The notes beneath the pieces were generated by a model, which worked only from the letters and a program-made list of their open reading frames with translations, was not told where the DNA came from and ran no database searches. Both the position numbers and the translations under genes were made by a program. This document shows, one piece after another, positions 1 to 4,755 of a stretch of DNA of 7,417 bases. Numbering within the stretch: the stretch's first letter is position 1; every line of letters begins with the position of its first letter. Source of the stretch: an uncultured Akkermansia sp. (GTDB lineage: Bacteria; Verrucomicrobiota; Verrucomicrobiia; Verrucomicrobiales; Akkermansiaceae); the NCBI GenBank assembly GCA_947585525.1, contig CANPXA010000086.1:1-7417 (forward strand). The letters run 5' to 3'.

Positions 1-23
1 GCAGGGTTCTCAAAAATGCTCAT
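1..23 (-). CDS. N-terminal start of an unidentified protein, runs off the window
   Basis: Only the first seven codons are visible, reading MSIFENP on the minus strand, followed by an incomplete codon starting GC (Ala). The call rests on the promoter immediately upstream: a -10 hexamer TAGAAT lies exactly 7 bases before this ATG, the same spacing seen at the starts of the SGNH hydrolase and the TerC-family gene in this window. No Shine-Dalgarno sequence is present, so a leaderless mRNA is inferred. Nothing can be said about the product. Confidence 0.55.
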
Positions 24-30
24 GGGCGGG

Positions 31-59
31 ATTCTACCACCCCTCTCCCCACTTGACAA
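31..59 (-). promoter_or_regulatory. Sigma70-type promoter for the gene at 1-23
   Basis: Reading the minus strand, TTGTCA (59-54) is followed by a 17-base spacer and TAGAAT (36-31), then CCCGCCC and the ATG at 23-21. Both hexamers are good matches to TTGACA and TATAAT. Transcription would start about at the ATG, giving a leaderless message. The -35 overlaps the short palindrome ACTTG-A-CAAGT at 51-61, a possible regulator site (inference). Confidence 0.6.
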
Positions 60-80
60 GTTTTGCGTACAACCCCGCAG

Positions 81-108
81 GGCAAACGCATTAAGAAATG
101 CGTTTGCC
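81..108. repeat. Perfect 12-bp stem hairpin
   Basis: GGCAAACGCATT (81-92) and AATGCGTTTGCC (97-108) are exact reverse complements around the 4-base loop AAGA. No T-run follows on either strand, so a classic intrinsic terminator is not supported. It lies about 20 bases upstream of the promoter at 31-59 and directly before the first TACGATT heptamer (112-118). It could be a REP-like element or part of a degraded repeat. Confidence 0.8.
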
Positions 109-111
109 ATG

Positions 112-254
112 TACGATTTACAAGACGCTCGACGGTCCCGTGTAGGGCGCACGCGAAGCGGGCGGTAAGTGCGGTTGGACAAAATGCGTGAGCATTTTGC
201 CCAGAGGGCGCTGAGACAGGGTGGTGCCGAAGCGTCAATTTACGATGTACGATT
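112..254. repeat. Segment bounded by TACGATK heptamers
   Basis: TACGATT at 112-118 and the tandem pair TACGATG/TACGATT at 241-254 bracket a segment with internal short inverted repeats, including GACGCT near the left end and AGCGTC near the right end. The same heptamer, in arrays, is part of the elements at 2101-2405 and 6724-7141. No terminal repeats of those elements were found here, so this may be a decayed or different member. Confidence 0.45.
180..199. repeat. Perfect 8-bp stem hairpin
   Basis: CAAAATGC (180-187) pairs exactly with GCATTTTG (192-199) around a GTGA loop. It lies inside the segment bounded by TACGATK heptamers at 112-254. Its function is unknown; no poly-T tail follows. 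Confidence 0.7.
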
Positions 255-265
255 TGTTGATAATG

Positions 266-285
266 TGCGCATTGCGCAATTTTTT
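266..285 (+). terminator. Possible weak intrinsic terminator (plus strand)
   Basis: TGCGC (266-270), loop ATT and GCGCA (274-278) are followed by A and six T residues. The stem is only 5 bp and there is no visible plus-strand gene ending here, so this is a weak call. Confidence 0.2.
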
Positions 286-521
286 CGAGTCGTCAACGTG
301 TGCGGATGAGTTCGCTAGATCCATCATCATGATGGTCGTTTGTTGTCACGATTTTTGATGCGCACCAACTGTGATATCAGTCAAAAAGAGCATTTTCTCC
401 GTTGATGGGCTTCTCTCAAATGCGGTTGCCCCGGACGATGGTATCAGCCCATAAGGGCATTCTCTCTGTGCTGCTCGTTGCCGAAGCTCCCGATATTTTT
501 CCGTTTTTCCGGCGTCCTTTT

Positions 522-2027
522 TTACTCGGTCACTTTTTGGAGAATCTTCTCATCCTTGACGTAGCCCTTCGGAGCCGGGGCGCTCGGAGTGGCATCGGTC
601 GCAAAGTGTCCGGCTGTGATGCTTGAGGCGGAGGTATTCTCCACACTCACCCCATTCGTCCCTGCACCGTCATCCGGCAGGGCCTCGCCCACCAGCATAT
701 CGCCCAGCCAAACGTAGAAACCGGTCGGCACATTCCGGTCGGCTGCCCCGGGATGCCACACCACGCGCACCGCTCCCTCCGCATTCGACATATCCTCGGA
801 GATGAGCACGGTCTCATCGTTCCACTTGAGATAGGATTCCGTGATGGTCAGCTTACCGGAGTGCGTTCCGTTGCCGATGGAAAGGACGAGACCTTTCTCT
901 ACCTCCCAGCCTCCCTTCTCCCCGTCTCCCACCTTCGGCGTCAGCGATACAGCAAAACCATTCCCCGTGGAAGACCCCTCGGGCCAGGGTGCCACGAGTT
1001 TTCCGCCGGTTGCGATGGTGAGTTCGTCCTTCGCCAAAGTGACTCCCTCCTTGACGCTTGCCGCCTCATACACATCGGTGGCAGAATTGTCGAACTTTGC
1101 CGTGGCCTTGCGAGGAAGTCCGGCAGAGCGACCCGCCAGACCGAGCGTCTGAGCCACACGTCCGGCGATGATGATGTCTCCCTGGCGCGTGGGATGCAAC
1201 TGATCCTCCGCGTTGAAGAAAGTGTCGTACCCTTTCCAGCGTTTTTCCGTCTCCGCCACATCCACGAGACCGTTGTTCACATCCGCCACCTTCACCTTTT
1301 TGCTTTTCGCCCAGGCGGCGAGCTTTTTGTTGAAGTTCTCATGCACGAGCCCGTAGTCTTTGCTCGGTTCGCCGCGCGGAATGTTACCCCAGGTCGGCAT
1401 CGTGAGTACGACGATGCGCGCTTTCTTGTTCACCTTACGTATGGCATCCACGATGACGCTCAGGTCGCCCTTTCCTTTGTCCAGCATGTCCGATGCCACC
1501 TTATCCACACTGTTCGCCAACCCAGCATTCCAGTGATCGCTCAGCAGATCATTCGTTCCCAGCAGGATAAAACAGGTGTCCGGAACCTCCCCCTTCAGCG
1601 TGCGTGGTCCGTCGTAACTTTTGTCCAGCCCCAGCCAGTCAAAGATATCCGTCCCATCCAGTCGCGGTGAATTATGGTTGCGTCCGGAGGTCTCATACGA
1701 TCGTTGCGAACTCATCGCCGCGTGAACATTCGTAAACGGCACGCCCATGTACTCCGTACCCGGCTCTTCTCCTCCCGACTTGTTTCCTGTCTCGATTCCC
1801 ACGGCCTCGTACGCTATCCCGTTATCGACAAAAATCTTGTGCAAAACCCACCGGTACGACGGCGCCCCGAAGCCGTGCGTGATCGAATCTCCTATGAACA
1901 TCACTTTCCCCAGCTCGGACGGAGCTTTCTTCGCGGATGCCGCTTTCTTCGGGTGCGCCGCCGTGCACATTGAAGCAGCCCCGAACACACACGCTGCCAA
2001 CAAAGTCGTCAAATGAGTGAATCTCAT
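522..2027 (-). CDS. Secreted SGNH/GDSL-family hydrolase (esterase-like) with extra C-terminal region
   Basis: The protein is 501 residues from the ATG at 2027. Residues 1-24 look like a Sec signal peptide (MRFTHLTTLLAACVFGAASM, then CTAA), followed by a Lys/Ala-rich linker, so export is inferred. The hydrolase domain spans about 38-298. Block I is GDSIT with the nucleophile Ser48, block III is GTND (157-160, oxyanion Asn159), and block V is DQLHPT with Asp275 and His278 completing the triad. SGNH enzymes cut ester bonds such as acetyl groups on sugars or polysaccharides; the substrate here cannot be read from sequence. Residues about 305-490 form a second, beta-rich-looking region I do not recognise, possibly binding or surface-associated. 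The ATG at 2027 is chosen because a signal peptide begins there and a promoter lies exactly 7 bases upstream; a TTG at 2114 would add 29 residues encoded partly in a mobile-element end. The gene stands alone on its strand and no terminator is obvious. Confidence 0.88.
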   Translation of the reverse strand: MRFTHLTTLLAACVFGAASMCTAAHPKKAASAKKAPSELGKVMFIGDSITHGFGAPSYRWVLHKIFVDNGIAYEAVGIETGNKSGGEEPGTEYMGVPFTNVHAAMSSQRSYETSGRNHNSPRLDGTDIFDWLGLDKSYDGPRTLKGEVPDTCFILLGTNDLLSDHWNAGLANSVDKVASDMLDKGKGDLSVIVDAIRKVNKKARIVVLTMPTWGNIPRGEPSKDYGLVHENFNKKLAAWAKSKKVKVADVNNGLVDVAETEKRWKGYDTFFNAEDQLHPTRQGDIIIAGRVAQTLGLAGRSAGLPRKATAKFDNSATDVYEAASVKEGVTLAKDELTIATGGKLVAPWPEGSSTGNGFAVSLTPKVGDGEKGGWEVEKGLVLSIGNGTHSGKLTITESYLKWNDETVLISEDMSNAEGAVRVVWHPGAADRNVPTGFYVWLGDMLVGEALPDDGAGTNGVSVENTSASSITAGHFATDATPSAPAPKGYVKDEKILQKVTE

Positions 2028-2034
2028 GGCTCGC

Positions 2035-2063
2035 AATATACCCGTTTCACGAAGGTGACGCAA
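2035..2063 (-). promoter_or_regulatory. Promoter of the SGNH hydrolase gene, predicted leaderless
   Basis: On the minus strand TTGCGT (2063-2058), 17 bases, TATATT (2040-2035), then GCGAGCC and the ATG at 2027-2025. The start site is therefore expected at or within a base or two of the ATG. No Shine-Dalgarno motif precedes the ATG, which agrees with a leaderless transcript. Confidence 0.6.
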
Positions 2064-2100
2064 GAAAAAAACTACCTCTTCATCCGTCCCACTCTTCATC

Positions 2101-2138
2101 CACACCCGTCCCAAGAAAAACGCGCTTCCAACAGGCGG
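2101..2138 (+). repeat. Left terminal inverted repeat of element A
   Basis: This is the reverse complement of 2368-2405 with four mismatches. The shared core, GTCCCAAGAAAAACGCG (2108-2124), is followed in both ends by TTCCAACAG after one differing base. Confidence 0.85.
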
Positions 2139-2175
2139 TCATCGGTGAGTGATGTAACATAACTCATTGGTTATG

Positions 2176-2203
2176 TACGATGGACGATGTACGATGTACG
2201 ATG
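2176..2203 (+). repeat. Four-unit heptamer array (TACGATG)
   Basis: The units are TACGATG, GACGATG, TACGATG and TACGATG. The array is in opposite orientation to the four-unit array at 2320-2347, so the two arrays form an imperfect inverted pair inside element A. Confidence 0.8.
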
Positions 2204-2319
2204 AAAGCAAAGCCGGAGAGACGGCATGACATCATTCCGGACGCTTTCTAGCCAACAATCTGCCTACGATTTTCTCCGTCACCTCCGCATATCCCGCGCG
2301 TAGCGCGCTAACATCCAAA

Positions 2320-2347
2320 TCGTAAATCGTAATTCGTAAATCGTAAA
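2320..2347 (+). repeat. Four-unit heptamer array (TCGTAAW)
   Basis: The units are TCGTAAA, TCGTAAT, TCGTAAA and TCGTAAA, running straight into TGGGCGAGC. The same junction follows the nine-unit array at 7021-7083, so array length differs between the two copies. Confidence 0.85.
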
Positions 2348-2349
2348 TG

Positions 2350-2366
2350 GGCGAGCTCCGTTCGCC
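2350..2366. repeat. Hairpin GGCGAGC-TCC-GTTCGCC in element A
   Basis: The 7-bp stem has one G-T position; the equivalent hairpin in element B (7086-7102) is a perfect 7-bp stem with the same TCC loop. The base change that differs between copies keeps a wobble pair on the plus-strand RNA. Confidence 0.7.
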
Positions 2367-2367
2367 T

Positions 2368-2405
2368 CCGTCTGTTGGAAACGCGTTTTTCTTGGGACAC
2401 GTGTG
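2368..2405 (-). repeat. Right terminal inverted repeat of element A
   Basis: This is the partner of 2101-2138, with 34 of 38 bases complementary, and ends at CACGTGTG. The CGCGTTTTTCTTGGGAC core resembles the right end of element B, which carries CTTTTTCTTGGGACGGATGT. Confidence 0.85.
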
Positions 2406-2472
2406 ACGTACCTGAATATGACAAAAGAACTTTCTTCCATCGACGAGTTGTTAGAGGTACAGTGGGATCCCT

Positions 2473-2703
2473 ATGAAACAAAAATCCATTACATTCCGCT
2501 GCACTCAGGCACAATTCGATCGGATGCAGCAGAATTTGCAGACTCAAAACGATATCAATCGTTCATCTGTCCTCTCCGCCGCGCTCGAGGAATTTCTCGA
2601 TTTTATCGAGTCTTCCATCGAGGCCGAAGCCGACCTCTTCACTCTTGTGGATCTCGTCAACAACGTAGGAGACAGAACGTCCTTCTGTTCGCAGGCAAAA
2701 TAA
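2473..2703 (+). CDS. Small ribbon-helix-helix-like protein, possible transcriptional regulator or antitoxin
   Basis: The protein is 76 residues. Residues 3-9 (QKSITFR) suit a beta strand, 12-24 (TQAQFDRMQQNLQ) a first helix and about 28-46 (INRSSVLSAALEEFLDF) a second helix with the Ser-Ser N-cap typical of CopG/Arc-like ribbon-helix-helix folds. The C-terminal tail (47-76) is acidic and then ends in a short polar segment. Such proteins bind DNA as dimers; the target is unknown. An in-frame stop at 2452-2454 makes ATG 2473 the first possible ATG. No strong ribosome site is seen; GGGA lies 5-8 bases upstream. TACAGT ends 9 bases before the ATG, a poor -10 with no good -35. It follows element A and faces mrp, whose stop is 10 bases beyond its own. 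No toxin partner is adjacent, so an orphan regulator is as likely as an antitoxin. Confidence 0.65.
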   Translation: MKQKSITFRCTQAQFDRMQQNLQTQNDINRSSVLSAALEEFLDFIESSIEAEADLFTLVDLVNNVGDRTSFCSQAK

Positions 2704-2713
2704 ACCTGCCACG

Positions 2714-3793
2714 TTACTCACCGAGGACAGAAGCCAGAGCAGAGGCTACGGCACTGAAAGCGGCCGCCACTTGCGACTTACCGGGATCTTGCAAAGCGAT
2801 GGGTTCGCCCTTATCCCCGGCGGCGCGCGTGTCAATGTCCAGAGGGATCTTGCCGAGCAGGGGCACACCGAGCTTTTGCGCCTCGGCTTCTCCTCCGCCT
2901 TCGCCAAAAATGTGGTACACCAGACCATCGCTTGGACACACGAAGTAGCTCATGTTTTCAATGATGCCGAGGATAGGGGTGTTCACACGGTTGAAGAGAC
3001 CCACGGCCTTACGCGCATCAATGAGAGCAACTTCCTGCGGAGTCGTCACAATGACGGCGCCCGCAAGATCGACGGTCTGCACGATGGTGAGTTGGATATC
3101 CCCCGTTCCCGGAGGCAGGTCAAGGATGAGAAAGTCCAAACCGCCCCACTCCACATCCCTCAAGAATTGCTGGACATAACGCGTGGCGAGAGGACCACGC
3201 ACGGCCACGGGTGCATCCTCATCCACCAACAGTCCCATGGAGAGGAGCTTAATGCCCGCTACCTCCACCGGTAAAAATTGCTCCTTGTCCGAACAACCCG
3301 GACGCTCCTTCGTCCCAAACATGAGCGCCATGGAGGGACCGTAAATGTCCAGATCCAACAACCCCGTACGATAGCCGAGGCGCGAGAGAGCCACTGCCAA
3401 GTTCGCGGAAACGGTGCTCTTGCCGACGCCACCCTTCCCGGAGGCGACGGCGATGACGTGCTTCACGCCCGGGACGGAAGATTTCCATGCGGCGGGATCA
3501 TCATTGGCGGCCGGGTTCTTTTTCGGTTGCGGGGCATGGTGTTCAATGTTGACGTCCAGTTTGGAGACTCCGGGCAATTCCTTCACCGTCCCCATCACAC
3601 TCTCGTATATATACCGCGGCACGTCAGAGTTTGCACTCTCCACCACGAGGTCAATAACCACGGCTCCCTCGTCGCTCACCTGCACGTTTTTCACAAGACC
3701 GAAGGAAACGATGTCCCGAGAAAACCCGGGATATTTCACGGTCGTAAGAGCGGCACGCACGAGCGCCGGAGTCAAGGTCGGTGTATCAGTCAT
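2714..3793 (-). CDS. mrp: Mrp/NBP35-family P-loop ATPase, Fe-S cluster carrier (CxxC incomplete)
   Basis: The protein is 359 residues, the usual Mrp length. Residues 1-88 form the N-terminal MIP18/DUF59 domain. The ATPase domain follows, with the deviant Walker A GKGGVGKST at 119-127, the DLDIYGPS switch region at 147-154 and DLPPGTGD at 225-232. The family (Mrp/ApbC) carries or transfers [4Fe-4S] clusters in the cytoplasm, bound by a conserved CxxC between subunits. Here the equivalent stretch after ENMSYF is VCPSDG (285-290): Cys286 is present but the second Cys is Asp289. The gene starts 7 bases after the TerC stop; its AGGA ribosome site overlaps the TGA stop of that gene with only 3 bases to the ATG, so translational coupling is likely. 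Product family is certain; Fe-S binding by this copy is less so. Confidence 0.95.
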   Translation of the reverse strand: MTDTPTLTPALVRAALTTVKYPGFSRDIVSFGLVKNVQVSDEGAVVIDLVVESANSDVPRYIYESVMGTVKELPGVSKLDVNIEHHAPQPKKNPAANDDPAAWKSSVPGVKHVIAVASGKGGVGKSTVSANLAVALSRLGYRTGLLDLDIYGPSMALMFGTKERPGCSDKEQFLPVEVAGIKLLSMGLLVDEDAPVAVRGPLATRYVQQFLRDVEWGGLDFLILDLPPGTGDIQLTIVQTVDLAGAVIVTTPQEVALIDARKAVGLFNRVNTPILGIIENMSYFVCPSDGLVYHIFGEGGGEAEAQKLGVPLLGKIPLDIDTRAAGDKGEPIALQDPGKSQVAAAFSAVASALASVLGE

Positions 3794-3800
3794 AGGTCCT

Positions 3801-4664
3801 TCAATTTTTTGATGATTCAGAAAACCATTTCCACGGCATCAGCACGCCCTCCACGCAAAAAACCACCCCCGTGCAACATGCGCGAAATACGTGCACCGCC
3901 GGGTGCAGCACACGGTGCAACGTCCCCCAGCAATCGTACAGTATGCTCAACAGGACGATGCCCGCGATGCTGTAAAACTTCACGTCAATCCCCATGTGCC
4001 ACTTGATATCGACGAGCTCCAGCCCCATCTCCGTACACAGAGCCAGTCCAACAAAGCCTACCAGCAGGAAAGCCGTCAACTTGAGCACGGGAAAACGCTC
4101 GATGAGTCCAATGCACCAACCGGCCACCACCCGCAACGCCGCAATACCAATGAACACGCCGACGCAAACCACCCAAATGTGGAGATTCTCCGGAATCTCG
4201 CGCACGCCGTTGACCATGCCGACCGCCGCCACCACGTTGTCCAGCGAGAGGGAAAGATCCATGAGTTCAATGCTGCAGACGGTGGCGAGAAACCCCTTGC
4301 CGACCGTGCGCCCGGCAAGGTCGGAATTCTTTTTCTGAGCGGGATGCAGCTGCAGGTGCACGGCAGCCAGATAGATCAGGTAGAGAGCACCGAACCACTT
4401 CACCCATTCATTGTGCATGAGCCATGCCACCAACGCCAACGCCATGCCGCGGAAGAGATATGCGCCCAACAACCCCCACCTCAGAGCGGCTTTCTGCTGA
4501 TGTTTGGGCAAGTGCGATGCCATAGCCGCTATGCCCAGTGCGTTGTCCACCGACAGCAACCCCTCTATCAGGATAAGCCCCACAATCACCTTCCCGCTCG
4601 CACTCAAAAAGGCGGGCAGATTCTCAACCCCCATCCCCATCATCAGCGTATCCACACTCGGCAT
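3801..4664 (-). CDS. TerC/Alx-family integral membrane protein
   Basis: From ATG 4664 the protein has 287 residues and about seven hydrophobic segments (roughly 25-48, 64-83, 91-105, 125-150, 162-183, 195-215, 230-246). The two TerC signatures are clear: EGLLSVDNALGIAAMA (34-49, acidic Glu34 and Asp40) and IELMDLSLSLDNVVAAV (132-148, acidic Glu133, Asp136, Asp142). Members of this family in other bacteria export manganese or assist metal loading of secreted enzymes, and were first noted for tellurite resistance; the ion handled here is unknown. The frame stays open upstream to 4757 but would read through the promoter region and add hydrophilic, Cys-rich residues; the chosen ATG sits 7 bases after a -10 hexamer. 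It is the first gene of a two-gene operon with mrp (7-base gap). Confidence 0.88.
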   Translation of the reverse strand: MPSVDTLMMGMGVENLPAFLSASGKVIVGLILIEGLLSVDNALGIAAMASHLPKHQQKAALRWGLLGAYLFRGMALALVAWLMHNEWVKWFGALYLIYLAAVHLQLHPAQKKNSDLAGRTVGKGFLATVCSIELMDLSLSLDNVVAAVGMVNGVREIPENLHIWVVCVGVFIGIAALRVVAGWCIGLIERFPVLKLTAFLLVGFVGLALCTEMGLELVDIKWHMGIDVKFYSIAGIVLLSILYDCWGTLHRVLHPAVHVFRACCTGVVFCVEGVLMPWKWFSESSKN

Positions 4665-4671
4665 GCCGCGC

Positions 4672-4700
4672 ATTGTAGCACATCTCAACATAATCTGCAA
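4672..4700 (-). promoter_or_regulatory. Promoter of the TerC-mrp operon, predicted leaderless
   Basis: On the minus strand TTGCAG (4700-4695), 17 bases ending in TGC (an extended -10), TACAAT (4677-4672), then GCGCGGC and the ATG at 4664-4662. The spacing predicts transcription from the ATG itself. Its core is nearly identical, in inverted form, to that of the trpB promoter. Confidence 0.65.
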
Positions 4701-4714
4701 GCCGCACTTGCGGC
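4701..4714. promoter_or_regulatory. Possible operator between the divergent promoters
   Basis: GCCGCA (4701-4706) and TGCGGC (4709-4714) form a perfect inverted repeat around CT. It sits between the two -35 hexamers (4695-4700 minus and 4708-4713 plus) and overlaps the trpB one, so a bound protein could affect both operons. No regulator is known; this is inference from position. Confidence 0.35.
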
Positions 4715-4736
4715 ACAGAACGAGCTGTGCTATAAT
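4708..4736 (+). promoter_or_regulatory. Promoter of trpBA
   Basis: TTGCGG (4708-4713), 17 bases ending in TGC (extended -10), and a perfect TATAAT (4731-4736). The start site would be near 4743, giving a leader of about 12 bases before the trpB ATG. That is too short for a leader peptide or attenuator, so any control must act at initiation. Confidence 0.75.
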
Positions 4737-4755
4737 GCGCGCGATTCCGCGTGTC

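Larger units (their letters stand above)
60..521. other. Non-coding spacer rich in hairpins and heptamer remnants
   Basis: No open frame here looks like a protein; the frames present are short and of odd composition. The left part (about 80-285) holds several inverted repeats and three copies of the heptamer TACGATK, which also occurs in the mobile-element-like sequences elsewhere in the window. The right part (286-521) is plain apart from a perfect 15-base palindrome, CCATCAT-C-ATGATGG, at 321-335. No convincing terminator for the minus-strand hydrolase gene that ends at 522 was seen. Confidence 0.6.
2101..2405. mobile_element. Element A: transposase-less inverted-repeat element (MITE-like)
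   Basis: The ends are imperfect inverted repeats of 38 bp (2101-2138 and 2368-2405; 34 of 38 positions match), each containing GTCCCAAGAAAAACGCG or its complement. Inside, in order: a hairpin CATAAC/GTTATG (2158-2175), four TACGATG-type heptamers (2176-2203), a CGCGC-GTA-GCGCG hairpin (2295-2307), four TCGTAAW heptamers (2320-2347, the inverse of the left array) and a GGCGAGC hairpin (2350-2366). There is no reading frame that could be a transposase. No flanking target duplication was found. It lies between the divergent hydrolase and ribbon-helix-helix genes, and shares its right half and terminal repeat with the element at 6724-7141. Movement by a transposase supplied elsewhere is inferred. 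Confidence 0.75.

Noticed and set aside
402..626. Plus-strand 74-residue frame
   Set aside because: It overlaps the 3' end of the hydrolase antisense, has no promoter or ribosome site and no protein-like pattern.
2028..2114. Upstream TTG start extending the SGNH hydrolase by 29 residues
   Set aside because: It would place a charged stretch before the signal peptide, starts inside the terminal repeat of element A, and reads through a good promoter.
2090..2415. Target-site duplication around element A
   Set aside because: The bases on either side (CTCTTCATC left, ACGTACCTG right) do not match as a direct repeat; element B likewise has none visible.
2691..2709. GCAGG...CCTGC stem between the ribbon-helix-helix gene and mrp as a bidirectional terminator
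   Set aside because: The stem is only 5 bp with a 9-base loop and there is no T-run.
2403..2948. Plus-strand 181-residue frame
   Set aside because: It runs out of frame through the ribbon-helix-helix gene and antisense to mrp, with Arg/Ser-rich composition typical of a shadow frame.
4504..4755. N-terminal extension of trpB
   Set aside because: The frame is open by chance across the terC gene on the other strand; family length and promoter position favour 4756.
4737..4755. Trp leader peptide or attenuator before trpB
   Set aside because: The predicted leader is about 12 bases, too short for a peptide or alternative hairpins.
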